A stretch of DNA of 64,000 nucleotides from Nocardioides dokdonensis FR1436 (GCF_001653335.1 NZ_CP015079.1:62001-126000); one strand, 5' to 3'. Shown: positions 24,887-33,919, counted from the stretch's first letter. Numbers and translations are program-made. The notes: generated from the letters alone by a model not told the origin.

Positions 24887-26293
24887 ATGAGCGCCTTCGC
24901 TTTCCGCAGCCCGCACGTCGCGCCCGAGGTGGAGCACCAGCCCACGCACGCGGCCGTGCCGGTACGACGACGCAGGTGGCAGCTGCTGCTCGCGGCCGAC
25001 GCGCTGGGTGCGACCGTCGCCGGCTGGATGCTGCTGCCCGGCGACCTGGTGCCCGGACCGACGCTGATCGTCGCGTTCGCCCTGGTGTGGATCGTGCTGC
25101 TCGGCGCGGCGCGGAGCTACGACCCCCGTCCCGTGCCCACCCGTGGCGACCTGGCCCGCTTCGCCCTGGCCGGCATCCACCTGGTGGCGGTCGGCGGGGT
25201 GCTGAACGGCATCACCACCCTCACCCTGCCCTCCGACGACCTGGTCGCCGCGTCCGCCGCGGTCGTGGTCGGCAGCGGGGGGATGCGCTACGCCTCGTCG
25301 CTGCGCTCCCCCCGGCCGACCCGGGTGGTCCTGGTGGGCCACCGCCGCCCGGTCCGACGGCTCGTGGACGAGCTGCAGGCCAGCGCCCAGGTCGTCGTGG
25401 TCGGCGTGTGCGTCGCCGGTCCCAAGGGCTGCTCCGGCTTCGTCCTGCCCACCGCCCCGGGGTTCACCTCGGTCGCGGCACTGGCCCGGACCCACCAGGC
25501 GGACTGCGTGGTGGCCCTGCCCTGCCGCCACCTCGACCCGACCTCCCTGCGCCGCCTGGGCTGGCTCCTCGAGCGCGACCAGGTCGACCTGCTCATCGGT
25601 CCGGGTCTGCACGGCGTCGACTCGGGCCGGGCCGCACTGCGACGCACCGGCGACCTGTCCCTCCTCTACGTGCGCCACGCCGACCTGACGGGACCCCGAC
25701 GCGTCGTCAAGCAGCTGTGGGAGCGCGGCGCCAGCGCCGCGGCCCTGATGGTGCTGGCACCGCTGCTGCTCGTCCTCGCCGTGCTCGTGCGTCTCGAGTC
25801 GCCGGGCCCGGCGTTCTTCCACCAGCCCCGGGTGGGCCGCGACGGCGCGGTGTTCTCCATCCACAAGCTGCGCACCATGCACGTGGACGCCGAGGAGCAG
25901 AAGGACGCGCTGCACGCCAGCAACGACAGCGACGGCGTGCTCTTCAAGATGCGTCAGGACCCCCGCGTGACCCGGCTCGGCAGGTGGCTGCGGAGGACCT
26001 CGCTCGACGAGCTCCCCCAGCTGATCAACGTGGTGCGCGGCGAGATGGCCCTGGTCGGGCCCCGGCCCCCGCTGCCGGGCGAGGTCACCGCCTACGACGA
26101 GGACGCGATGCGCCGGCTCGCGGTGCGTCCGGGCATCACCGGGCTGTGGCAGGTCTCCGGGCGCTCGGACCTGCCCTGGGCCGCCACCGTCCGGCTGGAC
26201 TCGCGCTACGTCGACAACTGGAGCCTGCGCCTGGACGCCTGGATCCTGCTGCGCACCGTGCCCGCGGTGCTGCGCAGCCGCGGCGCGTACTGA
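24887..26293 (+). CDS. Polyprenyl-phosphate sugar-1-phosphate transferase (exopolysaccharide priming)
   Basis: A 468-residue protein from ATG 24887 with a GAGGTGGGGG stretch upstream. Two or more hydrophobic N-terminal segments precede a CoA-binding-like middle region ([18 protein letters not shown]). The C-terminal bacterial sugar-transferase domain has a membrane segment, [39 protein letters not shown] and [16 protein letters not shown], all hallmarks of WbaP/CpsE-type enzymes. It would attach the first sugar phosphate to the lipid carrier at the cytoplasmic membrane and so start the repeat unit. The exact sugar cannot be told. It lies beside the polysaccharide gene cluster. Confidence 0.9.
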   Translation: MSAFAFRSPHVAPEVEHQPTHAAVPVRRRRWQLLLAADALGATVAGWMLLPGDLVPGPTLIVAFALVWIVLLGAARSYDPRPVPTRGDLARFALAGIHLVAVGGVLNGITTLTLPSDDLVAASAAVVVGSGGMRYASSLRSPRPTRVVLVGHRRPVRRLVDELQASAQVVVVGVCVAGPKGCSGFVLPTAPGFTSVAALARTHQADCVVALPCRHLDPTSLRRLGWLLERDQVDLLIGPGLHGVDSGRAALRRTGDLSLLYVRHADLTGPRRVVKQLWERGASAAALMVLAPLLLVLAVLVRLESPGPAFFHQPRVGRDGAVFSIHKLRTMHVDAEEQKDALHASNDSDGVLFKMRQDPRVTRLGRWLRRTSLDELPQLINVVRGEMALVGPRPPLPGEVTAYDEDAMRRLAVRPGITGLWQVSGRSDLPWAATVRLDSRYVDNWSLRLDAWILLRTVPAVLRSRGAY

Positions 26294-26316
26294 GCCCGGT
26301 CCGGCAACGCCGGCGA

Positions 26317-26352
26317 GCCGTCAGGGCCGTCAGGGCCGTCAGGGCCGTTCGG
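26317..26352. repeat. 9-base tandem repeat across a stop codon
   Basis: Unit GCCGTCAGG occurs three times (26317-26343) plus one variant GCCGTTCGG. On the minus strand it puts three in-frame TGA codons at the end of the LuxR regulator gene. The same core unit, CTGACGG, appears around the stop of the SRPBCC gene (33883 onward). Confidence 0.85.
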
Positions 26353-27043
26353 GCTGCTCGGACCAGCGCTGGAACTGGGCGACGGCGGCGAGCTGGGAGC
26401 TGACCCCGAGCTTGCGCAGCACCGCCTTGACCTGGCTGCGCACGGTGCCCTCCCGGACCCCGGTGAGCTCCGCGATCTCGCGGACCGACAACCCGTCGTG
26501 CAGCAGCGCCAGCACCGAGTGCTCGCGAGGGCTCAGCGTGGCCATCCGCAGGCGTTGGTCCTCCTGCTCCACACGGCGCAGCCGCCACTCCTCCTCCAGC
26601 TGGTCCCGGTCGGGCCACGCGGCCCGGGCCCGGCCCAGCACCAGGTCGGCGAGCCGGGCCACGAGGTCGTCCAGGGCGACCGAGCTGGGCACGACGCCGG
26701 TGGCGCCGCTGTCCACGAGCTCGCTCCAGCCCGGGTCGGCGGGCTCCTCCACGAGCAGCAGCCACGGCAGCGGCAGGCGTCCGAGCAGGCCGGCGGCCTC
26801 GCGCTGCTCCGGTCCGAGGAAGTCCCCGACGACCAGGCCCGCTCCCACCTGCCACCCCACCAACCGCTGGCGGGTGATGCTGTCGGAGGCGCGCCCGGTC
26901 CAGGCCGGGACGACCACCTCGACGCCTCGGCTCTCCAAGGCGACCCGGACCGCGTCCGCGACCAGGTGCTGACCCGAGATGAACAGGATCCGCACGCGTT
27001 CCGATGTGGCTCCCAGCACGACGCGGGAGCCCTCAGGACTCAT
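26339..27043 (-). CDS. LuxR-type regulator with atypical receiver domain
   Basis: A 234-residue protein from ATG 27043. The N-terminus (RVRILFISGQHLVADAVRVAL) has the receiver beta-alpha start but SG in place of the usual acidic pair. VVGDFLGPEQ offers one possible Asp and LLLVEEPA lacks the conserved Thr, so it is probably not phosphorylated in the usual way. The C-terminal LuxR helix-turn-helix is intact (LSPREHSVLALLHDGLSVRE, then GVREGTVRSQVKAVLRKLG). It resembles the regulator at 24098 in the DNA-binding part (the SSQLAAV ending matches CSQLAAV). It is divergent from nothing and converges with the priming transferase. Confidence 0.82.
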   Translation of the reverse strand: MSPEGSRVVLGATSERVRILFISGQHLVADAVRVALESRGVEVVVPAWTGRASDSITRQRLVGWQVGAGLVVGDFLGPEQREAAGLLGRLPLPWLLLVEEPADPGWSELVDSGATGVVPSSVALDDLVARLADLVLGRARAAWPDRDQLEEEWRLRRVEQEDQRLRMATLSPREHSVLALLHDGLSVREIAELTGVREGTVRSQVKAVLRKLGVSSQLAAVAQFQRWSEQPERP

Positions 27044-27195
27044 GGCCGACCCCGTACCGGGCGGGCAGGCATCTCCACGCACACGCACCTCCCGCTCGTC
27101 CGCGCCGCTCAGGGTCGGGCGACGGGCCGGGCCCACACGACCCGTGGCCAGAGCCTAGGAACCCGGTGCGGGGCTCCCGCGGGCACACGGGCGAA

Positions 27196-27215
27196 GATGC
27201 CCAATAGTGGTGAGC
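27196..27215 (-). promoter_or_regulatory. Candidate dyad motif upstream of the LuxR-type regulator
   Basis: On the minus strand it reads GCTCACCACTATTGGGCATC, about 150 bases before the regulator ATG and just past the DUF4910 stop. It closely resembles the site at 31751 (TCACCACAATGGGGTAA). Confidence 0.4.
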
Positions 27216-27218
27216 GGG

Positions 27219-28568
27219 TCAGTCGTCGTCCGGCTCGAGCGCCAGGAGACCCGCTCCGAGCAGGTCCTCGGCCGCGCGGTGCAGGTCCCGCACCGGGACC
27301 CCCGACACCTCGGCCACCTCGACCAACGAGGTCGCCCCGTCCGCGCTCGCGAGCAGCCACAGCATCGCCATCACGGCCGCCGTGGCGCTCTTGCCGCCGG
27401 TCGTGGGGTACAGGCCCCGGCGACCGAGCTGGGGTTCGCCGTAGGGGCTCAGGTTGCGGTAGGTGCGGTCGTGCTGCAGCGCCTCGAGCACCTCCAGCAC
27501 CGCGTCGTACGACGCCACGAGCTCGTCGTCGGTGACGAACCCGAGGTCGTCGGCGGAGGTGTGGTACTCCGGGTACTCGCCGTGCGGGGTCCGGGAGATC
27601 CGGCCCACCGGCAGGTCGAAGCCGAGGGCGTTGTACTGCCGCTCGTCGTAGCCGTACGGCGAGTAGTCGCGCACCTCGCCGCCACGGTCGCGCACGACGA
27701 GCTCGGCAGCGCGGTCGACCGGCCGGGCACCGCGCCGGGTCCGCTTGTAGACCAGCGGGCCGGGGCCGCCGAGGCCGGTGAGCACCAGGCCGTGCCGGAT
27801 CCGCTCCAGCCCGGCCGGGTTGCGGCTGAGCCAGGTGATCGAGCCGATCGTGCCCGGCGCCAGCACGAGGCGGACGCCGAGCCGGCGCGGCCGCTCGGCG
27901 AGCGTGCGGACGAGCTCGGCGGCCACGCTGAGCCCGGAGAGGTTGTCGTTGGCCAGCGACGGGTGGCACAGGTGGGCCGAGAGCAGGATCTCGCCCTCCT
28001 CGCTGCCGGGCAGGAAGATCTCGCCGTACGTCAGCGAGCCCGGGGTGAGCGTGGAGTCCACGACGACCTCGAAGGGCCCCAGCCGGGCCGCCTCCTCCAG
28101 CTCCGCCACCCGGCGGTGCGGCAGGCAGAAGCCCCAGGTCCGGGCGTAGTAGGTCGTGCGGTACGGGATCCAGTCGGGGTGCTCGGGCAGCGTGTGCAGG
28201 TGCGGTCGCAGCTCCTCGAGGGTCATCGTGGCGCGCACGGGCACCGAGTAGCTGACCAGGTGCAGCGTGTGGTCGGCCAGGTCGACGAGGCGGCGCCCGG
28301 TGGCGTCGGCGATGTGCGCGCCGCGGACGTTCCACTCCTCGTTGACGACCCAGTCGTGGACCTGCGTGCCCGAGGGCACCTCGTGCCGCACGAGCTCCAC
28401 CCCGGCCGGGAGGTCCTGCTCGATCACGTCGAGGGTGGCGCGCACGCCGTCACCGGTGATGGAGCGGCACAGCGGGTAGAGACGCTCCATGCGGGCGCGG
28501 ATGCGTCGCCGCCGGTCAGCGCCGGAGGCCACCCCCTGGGGGTCGTCGACGTCGTCGTCGTCCACCAC
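27219..28568 (-). CDS. DUF4910/DUF2172 aminopeptidase-like protein with winged-helix tail
   Basis: A 449-residue protein. Residues 30-400 show the family pattern: ERLYPLCRSITGDGVRATL, then LCHPSLANDNLSG (M28-like metal ligands His and Asp), YGYDERQYNALG and GEYPEYHTSADDL (a further His). The last 70 or so residues look like the winged-helix domain usual for the family. These proteins occur in polysaccharide and sugar-modification clusters and are thought to be zinc peptidases or amidohydrolases, but no substrate is proven. GTG 28568 has TAGTCT six bases upstream, so it looks leaderless. It is divergent from rfbG. Confidence 0.8.
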   Translation of the reverse strand: MVDDDDVDDPQGVASGADRRRRIRARMERLYPLCRSITGDGVRATLDVIEQDLPAGVELVRHEVPSGTQVHDWVVNEEWNVRGAHIADATGRRLVDLADHTLHLVSYSVPVRATMTLEELRPHLHTLPEHPDWIPYRTTYYARTWGFCLPHRRVAELEEAARLGPFEVVVDSTLTPGSLTYGEIFLPGSEEGEILLSAHLCHPSLANDNLSGLSVAAELVRTLAERPRRLGVRLVLAPGTIGSITWLSRNPAGLERIRHGLVLTGLGGPGPLVYKRTRRGARPVDRAAELVVRDRGGEVRDYSPYGYDERQYNALGFDLPVGRISRTPHGEYPEYHTSADDLGFVTDDELVASYDAVLEVLEALQHDRTYRNLSPYGEPQLGRRGLYPTTGGKSATAAVMAMLWLLASADGATSLVEVAEVSGVPVRDLHRAAEDLLGAGLLALEPDDD

Positions 28569-28574
28569 GGTCCC

Positions 28575-28584
28575 AGACTAAGGT
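28575..28584. promoter_or_regulatory. Overlapping -10 boxes of DUF4910 and rfbG
   Basis: On the minus strand TAGTCT (28575-28580) lies six bases before the DUF4910 start. On the plus strand TAAGGT (28579-28584) is a TANNNT box about 34 bases before rfbG, which has its own AGGAGG. The two boxes share two bases. Confidence 0.45.
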
Positions 28585-28617
28585 GCAACGACGACCAGCG
28601 CAGGAGGTTCATCGGCC

Positions 28618-29676
28618 ATGGATGCGGCTCACTGGAAGGACCGGGACGTCTTCGTCACCGGACACACCGGCTTCAAGGGCGCCTGGCTGTGCGAGCTGCT
28701 GCGCCAGCTCGGGGCCCGGGTGCACGGCTACGCGCTGCCGACCCCGGAGCACTTCCTCTACGCCCGGGCCCGCGCGGGCGAGCAACTGGCCGGCGACCAC
28801 GTCGGGGACATCCGCGACACCGCGGCCCTGACGCAGGCGCTCGAGCGCTCCGGGGCCGGTGTGGTGCTGCACCTGGCCGCGCAGTCGGTGGTGCGGGAGT
28901 CCTACCGGGACCCCCGGGAGACCTTCTCGACCAACGTCGAGGGCACCTTGTCGGTGCTCGAGGCGGTGCGCGCCGTGCCGCGGGTGAGCAGCTGCGTGGT
29001 CGTGACCACCGACAAGGTCTACCGCAACAACGAGTGGCACTGGGGCTACCGGGAGCCGGAGCCCCTCGGGGGCGACGACCCGTACAGCGCGAGCAAGGCC
29101 TGTGCGGAGCTGCTGACCCACTCCATGACCACGTCCTTCCCGCGCGACGGGCTCGGGATCGCGACGGCCCGGGCCGGCAACGTCGTCGGGGGCGGCGACG
29201 CGACCGCCGACGCGCTGGTGCCCGAGCTCGTCTCCCGCTTCGCGGCGGGCGAGCCGGCCCAGCTGCGCCGACCCGACGCCGTACGCCCCTGGCAGCACGT
29301 CCTCGAACCGCTCAGCGGCTACCTGACCGTGGCCGAGCACCTGCCCGGGCGGGCCCATGACCGGGGCTGGAACTTCGGACCCGTCGCCGCGGACGCGCTG
29401 AGCGTCGCGGAGGTCGCCGACCTGATGGCCGAGCAGTGGGGCGAGGGGGCGAGCTGGACCGACACCGGTGACGCCGGACCGCACGAGGCCGGTCTGCTGA
29501 TGCTGGACTCGACGCTGGCGCGCACCGAGCTGGGCTGGCGACCGGTGCTGCGGGCCCGCGAGGCAGTCCGCGCGACGGTGGAGTGGGAGCGCTCGGTGCG
29601 CGGCGGCGAGGACCCCCGCGACGCCACCCGACGCCAAGTGGGCGCCTACCTGGAGGCACACCGGGCCGGCTGCTAG
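28618..29676 (+). CDS. rfbG: CDP-glucose 4,6-dehydratase
   Basis: A 352-residue SDR-fold protein. Diagnostic stretches are VTGHTGFKGAWLCELL, HLAAQSVVRESYRDP, TTDKVYRNNEW, YSASKACAELL, RAGNVVGGGD and RPWQHVLEPLSGYL, which separate CDP-glucose from dTDP-glucose dehydratases. It converts CDP-glucose to CDP-4-keto-6-deoxyglucose with bound NAD. AGGAGG lies upstream of ATG 28618. Its TAG stop shares the bases CTAG with the stop of the convergent aminotransferase. The matching cytidylyltransferase (rfbF) is 4 kb away at 33920, so the pathway genes are dispersed. Confidence 0.93.
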   Translation: MDAAHWKDRDVFVTGHTGFKGAWLCELLRQLGARVHGYALPTPEHFLYARARAGEQLAGDHVGDIRDTAALTQALERSGAGVVLHLAAQSVVRESYRDPRETFSTNVEGTLSVLEAVRAVPRVSSCVVVTTDKVYRNNEWHWGYREPEPLGGDDPYSASKACAELLTHSMTTSFPRDGLGIATARAGNVVGGGDATADALVPELVSRFAAGEPAQLRRPDAVRPWQHVLEPLSGYLTVAEHLPGRAHDRGWNFGPVAADALSVAEVADLMAEQWGEGASWTDTGDAGPHEAGLLMLDSTLARTELGWRPVLRAREAVRATVEWERSVRGGEDPRDATRRQVGAYLEAHRAGC

Positions 29677-31010
29677 GAGATCCTGCGGGGCGCGGCGTGC
29701 TCACGCAGCGCCGGCGCCACGGGCCGGCCCTCGAGCAGGCCCTCGACCCCACCCCGCTCCAGCGCCTGCGCGTAGACCGGCAGCGCGCGGCGCACCGCCT
29801 CGACGGTGAGGTCGAGATCGGCGTCGGTGTGAGCGGCCGAGATCACGAAGGACTGGCCCAGCACCCCGTGGCGCAGCAGCTCCTGCAGGAACAGCGTGCG
29901 GAACGCCTGGGAGGGACGGCAGTCGCGGTCCAGGGTGGCGAACAGCAGCGACACCGGGGGGCCCAGCACCCGCACGTGGTCGTCCAGCCCCACGGCGGCC
30001 ACCTCGCCACGGACGGCCTCGGCCAGGCGCTGGCCCAGTGCGGTCATCTCGGCGACGACGTCGCGCCGCTCGTACTCGTCGTCCACGGCCAGGTACGCCG
30101 CCAGCCCCCCGGTCTCGGGGCCGTGGGTGGTCGAGACCAGGAACACCCGCGAGTCGTCGGTGCGCAGGCCCCCGCGCTCCATCAGCTCGCGGCGACCGGC
30201 CAGCGCCGCGATCGGGAACCCGTTGCCCAGCGCCTTGCCCCAGCACGACAGGTCCGGCCGGACGCCGTAGACGTGCTGCGCACCGTGGCGTGACCAGCGC
30301 ATGCCGCAGATGATCTCGTCGAAGACGAGCACGAAGCCGTCCTGGTCGGCCAACCGGCGCAGGCCGGCGAGGAAGCCCGGTTCCGGCTCCGCCGTCGACG
30401 AGGCCGCCTCCAGGATCACGCAGGCGACCTGGCCGGGGTGCGCGTCGAGCACCGTCCGCAGCGAGTCCAGGTCGTTGTAGTCGAACCCGACGGTGCAGGC
30501 CCGGTGCTCGGCGGGGACCCCGCCGGGCATCGCGGTCGAGCCGATGAACCAGTCGTCGGTGGAGAAGAACGGCTGGCTGCGGCAGATCGCCACCAGCGGC
30601 CGGCCGGTGGCGGCCCGGGCGAGGCGCACCGCGGCGGTGGTGACGTCGGAGCCGTTCTTGGCGAACTTGACCATGTCGGCCCCGGGCACCTGCGCGAGGA
30701 ACCGCTCGGCCGCACGCAGCTCCCACACCGACGGACGGGTGAAGCTCACCCCGTCACCGATCGCGTCGCGCACCGCCTCTACGACCGGCGCGTAGCCGTG
30801 CCCGAGCGTGACCGAGCGCAGGCCCATGCCGTACTCCACGAAGGTGTTGCCGTCGAGGTCCTCGACCCGGGCGCCGGCACCGCGCACGATGACCGGCGCC
30901 ATGTGCTCGGGGTACTGGTCGCTGCCCCGGGCGTAGGTGTGCGCGCCGCCGGGCACCAGCTCGTGCAGCCGCGCCTGCGCCCGTGCCGAGGCGCTGAAGT
31001 CGCGGCTCAC
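29673..31010 (-). CDS. Class III PLP aminotransferase (glutamate-1-semialdehyde mutase-like)
   Basis: A 445-residue protein from GTG 31010, which overlaps the upstream PIG-L stop as GTGA. Fold-type I features are GGAHTYARGSDQYPEHM, GSDVTTAAVRLARAATGR, FDEIICGMRW and the PLP-binding lysine in CWGKALGNGFPIAAL. It is closest in look to glutamate-1-semialdehyde aminomutase relatives found in sugar and polysaccharide clusters, not the housekeeping HemL. A role in making an amino sugar or a side-chain amine is inferred. Translational coupling to the PIG-L deacetylase suggests they act together. Confidence 0.85.
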   Translation of the reverse strand: MSRDFSASARAQARLHELVPGGAHTYARGSDQYPEHMAPVIVRGAGARVEDLDGNTFVEYGMGLRSVTLGHGYAPVVEAVRDAIGDGVSFTRPSVWELRAAERFLAQVPGADMVKFAKNGSDVTTAAVRLARAATGRPLVAICRSQPFFSTDDWFIGSTAMPGGVPAEHRACTVGFDYNDLDSLRTVLDAHPGQVACVILEAASSTAEPEPGFLAGLRRLADQDGFVLVFDEIICGMRWSRHGAQHVYGVRPDLSCWGKALGNGFPIAALAGRRELMERGGLRTDDSRVFLVSTTHGPETGGLAAYLAVDDEYERRDVVAEMTALGQRLAEAVRGEVAAVGLDDHVRVLGPPVSLLFATLDRDCRPSQAFRTLFLQELLRHGVLGQSFVISAAHTDADLDLTVEAVRRALPVYAQALERGGVEGLLEGRPVAPALREHAAPRRIS

Positions 31011-31669
31011 GACCGGCTCCGCAGCACGGGGTCCAGCAGCACCTTCGAGGCGACGAAGCCCTCGGCGTAGCGGCTGCGGCACTCCATCCCCCGCAGGCGC
31101 ATCAGGCCCAGGAACATCTCCTCGTCCCACCAGTCGCGGGAGCGTTGGCTGGAGAAGCACTCGTCGAGGACCTCGAACTTGCCTCGCGCGGTCGCCTCGT
31201 CCAGGGCGACGAAGTGGCTGGGCGAGGCCATGTCGCCGTCCCACTTGGGGATCTCGTAGTGCAGCACGAGCGCATCGCGCCACACGGTGCTGGCCAGCCC
31301 ACCGACGAGGCGGTGGTCCTGGTGGGCGTCGTCGACGCGCGGCGCCAGCACGATGTCGGGGAGCCGGTGGGCAGGCTGGTCGGCGGCGAAGTCCTCGAGC
31401 GCCTGCTTGAGCGCCTCCCAGCTGCCCGGCAGCCGACCGTCCTCGAGCCCGCCACCGTGGACCCGGCTCCCGGGGAAGAGCCGAGCCATCGCGGACCGGG
31501 ACTCCTCCAACCGGTGGGCGGTGCCCGTCAGCACCAGCGCGGAGACGTCCACGTCGCCGCGCTGGGCCAGGCGCAGCAAGGTGCCCCCGCAGCCGATCTC
31601 GATGTCGTCGGGGTGCGCCCCCAGGCACACCACCGTCAGCGGTCCCGCGCCGATGCTCAGCTCCAGCAC
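31007..31669 (-). CDS. PIG-L/LmbE-family deacetylase
   Basis: Start set at GTG 31669, which has GGGGGAGG 7 bases upstream (a longer frame opens at 31741). The 220-residue product has the metal motif CLGAHPDDIEIGCGG and the later DAHQDHRLV, both diagnostic of zinc-dependent N-acetylglucosamine deacetylases. Family members remove an acetyl group from N-acetylated sugars or sugar conjugates. Its stop overlaps the aminotransferase start. It may act on a sugar nucleotide or a glycan of the nearby polysaccharide; the substrate is inferred. Confidence 0.85.
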   Translation of the reverse strand: MLELSIGAGPLTVVCLGAHPDDIEIGCGGTLLRLAQRGDVDVSALVLTGTAHRLEESRSAMARLFPGSRVHGGGLEDGRLPGSWEALKQALEDFAADQPAHRLPDIVLAPRVDDAHQDHRLVGGLASTVWRDALVLHYEIPKWDGDMASPSHFVALDEATARGKFEVLDECFSSQRSRDWWDEEMFLGLMRLRGMECRSRYAEGFVASKVLLDPVLRSRS

Positions 31670-31750
31670 GTCGTTCCTCCCCCCGGTCGCGCGTCCCCTG
31701 ACGTCGATGGTGGGTGGCGAGCAGCCCGTGCGGGGCCGCACCGGCGAGCG

Positions 31751-31769
31751 GTCACCACAATGGGGTAAC
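31751..31769 (+). promoter_or_regulatory. Candidate dyad motif upstream of the beta-helix protein
   Basis: GTCACC, then seven bases (ACAATGG), then GGTAAC: the half-sites match in five of six positions when one is complemented. It lies 71 bases before the GTG of the beta-helix gene, in the divergent region with PIG-L. It is the clearest copy of the recurring motif. Confidence 0.45.
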
Positions 31770-31839
31770 TCGTCCTGGTGAGGAGCGCGAGCCGCCCGGT
31801 CCCCGTCCTACGGTGGTCGAGCCGCTCGAGAGGAGAGCC

Positions 31840-33414
31840 GTGCGCGTCCCCATCCCGAGAGACCGTGTCCACGTCCGGCCCCTCGTCGTGCTGGGCCTGG
31901 CCGCCGTGGTCCTCGCGACGCTGGGCGCCCTGCGGGGTCTGCCGCCGACCGCCGACGACGCGGACGGCAGCCCGCGCGCCGCCGGCGCCGTGGGCGCGGT
32001 CTCGCCGACCGCCCCGCCCGCGCCGATCTGCGGCTCCCGCGGGCTGCAGGGGCCGGCGCAGCCCCCTGCGGAGGCGGTGGTGGTGCGCCCCACCGACAAC
32101 CTGCCGCTCGTGGTGAGCCAGTCACCGCCCGGCACGACGTTCTGGCTGGCAGCCGGCGTCCACCGCCTCGGCCTCACGGCCTACGACTCGGTGCGCCCGC
32201 ACGACGGCGACCGCTTCGTCGGCGCACCCGGCGCGGTGCTCGACGGCGACGGCACCAACCTCTACGCCTTCACCGGCGACGCCGCGGACGTCACCGTCTC
32301 CCACCTGACCATCGAGCGCTTCGGGCAGACCACCGACAACCGCAACCAGGGCGTGGTCAACCACGACAGCGCGCCCGGGTGGGTGGTCGAGCACAACACG
32401 GTGCGCCTCAACGGCGGCGCCGGGGTGTTCCTCGGCACCGGCTCGGTCGTGCGGCACAACTGCCTGGACCGCAACGGCCAGTACGGCTTCAGCGCCTTCC
32501 TGCCCGCCGGCCCGAAGGACGTCGTGCTGCACCACAACGAGATCAGCGGCAACAACACCGCCGGGTGGGAGGAGCGGGTGGACGGGTGCGGCTGCACCGG
32601 CGGCGGCAAGTTCTGGGCGACCGACGGGGCCGACATCACCGACAACTGGGTGCACCACAACGCGGGCCCCGGCCTGTGGGCCGACAACAACAACACCGGC
32701 TTCACGATCAGCGGGAACCTCATCGAGCACAACGACTCCGAGGGGCTGATGTACGAGACCAGCTACAACGCCGCGGTGGTGGGCAACACCTTCGTCGGCA
32801 ACGGCACGGTCAAGGGCCCCCGCAACCCCGGCTTCCCCACCCCGGCGGTCTACATCTCCGAGTCCGGCGGCGACCCGCGGGCCGGCGACCGGCACAGCGA
32901 CGAGCTGCTGATCGCCGACAACCTCTTCATCGACAACTGGGGCGGGGTGGTCGCCTGGGAGAACGCCGACCGGTACGCCGGATCGCCGGCGAACCCCACG
33001 GCCGACACGACGCTCGTCAACCCCGACGTCGCGACCTTCGACGCCTGCGCCGACCCCGACCTCATCGGCACGCAGCCCTACTACGACGACTGCCGCTGGA
33101 AGGCCCAGCACGTCCACGTGCGCGACAACCGGTTCGACTTCGACCCGGCTGCGCTCGGCGAGCGCTGCACCCCCGCGAACATCTGTGGCGTCAGCGGGGT
33201 GTTCTCGAACTTCGGCACCTTCCCCCCGCACTCACCGTTCCAGGGCCTGGTCGTCGAGCAGGCGGTGACCCACGACCAGGACAACCGCTGGTGGGACAAC
33301 TCCTACCGCGGCCCGTGGTCCTTCATGGCGATGGAGGCCGGACCGCTGATCTCGTGGGAGGACTGGACCGGGGACCCCTTCGACCAGGACGCCGGCAGCA
33401 GCTTCGCCGGCTGA
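31840..33414 (+). CDS. Secreted parallel beta-helix protein
   Basis: A 524-residue protein from GTG 31840, with AGGAGAG upstream. A hydrophobic segment (VRPLVVLGLAAVVLATLGAL) serves as signal peptide or anchor. The body has the Asn/Gly-rich repeats of right-handed beta-helix proteins, such as DVTVSHLTIERFGQ, GWVVEHNTVRLNGGAGVFL, VVLHHNEISGNNTAGW and FTISGNLIEHNDSEGLMYE. Proteins of this fold in polysaccharide clusters are often lyases, epimerases or hydrolases acting on the exported polymer. No catalytic residues were identified, so an activity is not assigned. Confidence 0.8.
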   Translation: MRVPIPRDRVHVRPLVVLGLAAVVLATLGALRGLPPTADDADGSPRAAGAVGAVSPTAPPAPICGSRGLQGPAQPPAEAVVVRPTDNLPLVVSQSPPGTTFWLAAGVHRLGLTAYDSVRPHDGDRFVGAPGAVLDGDGTNLYAFTGDAADVTVSHLTIERFGQTTDNRNQGVVNHDSAPGWVVEHNTVRLNGGAGVFLGTGSVVRHNCLDRNGQYGFSAFLPAGPKDVVLHHNEISGNNTAGWEERVDGCGCTGGGKFWATDGADITDNWVHHNAGPGLWADNNNTGFTISGNLIEHNDSEGLMYETSYNAAVVGNTFVGNGTVKGPRNPGFPTPAVYISESGGDPRAGDRHSDELLIADNLFIDNWGGVVAWENADRYAGSPANPTADTTLVNPDVATFDACADPDLIGTQPYYDDCRWKAQHVHVRDNRFDFDPAALGERCTPANICGVSGVFSNFGTFPPHSPFQGLVVEQAVTHDQDNRWWDNSYRGPWSFMAMEAGPLISWEDWTGDPFDQDAGSSFAG

Positions 33415-33439
33415 GGAACCACCACCAGAAGGAGCAGCC

Positions 33440-33886
33440 ATGACCGACACCGAGGACCTGCGGATCGAACGCACCCTGGACGCCCCCATCGAGCTGGTCT
33501 GGGCGATGTGGACAGAGACCGAGCACTTCGCCGGCTGGTACGGCCCCACCGGGGCGACGATCCCGCGCGCCGAGATGGACGTCCGGGTGGGTGGGCGTCG
33601 CCGCATCGACATGGAGGTGGAGACCCCGGGTGGCCCGATGACGATGGCCTTCGTCGGCGAGTACCACGAGGTCGACGCACCGACCCGGCTCGTCTACTCC
33701 GAGAGCATGGCCGACGGGGCCGGCGCACCCGGCGAGACCTCCGTCGTGGTCGAGCTCACCGGCCTCGGGGACCGCACCCGCATGGTCCTGACCCACGTCG
33801 GCGTGGCGCCGGACTCACCGGGGGCGCAGGGGTGGGCGATGGCCCTCGACAAGCTCGCAGCACGGCTCGCCGCTCTCCCCGGCTGA
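33440..33886 (+). CDS. SRPBCC / AHSA1-like domain protein
   Basis: A 148-residue protein from ATG 33440 with AGGAG upstream. It starts with RIERTLDAPIELVWAMWTE, then HFAGWYGPTGATIPRAEMDV and ends with GWAMALDKLAARLAAL, the usual pattern of activator-of-Hsp90-ATPase-like (AHSA1) SRPBCC proteins. The fold binds hydrophobic ligands; the role is unknown. It follows the beta-helix gene after 25 bases. The 3' end is in a run of short repeats, with a second in-frame TGA 12 bases after the first. Confidence 0.82.
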   Translation: MTDTEDLRIERTLDAPIELVWAMWTETEHFAGWYGPTGATIPRAEMDVRVGGRRRIDMEVETPGGPMTMAFVGEYHEVDAPTRLVYSESMADGAGAPGETSVVVELTGLGDRTRMVLTHVGVAPDSPGAQGWAMALDKLAARLAALPG

Positions 33887-33919
33887 CGGGCGGGCTGACG
33901 GGCTGACGGGCGGGGTTCC

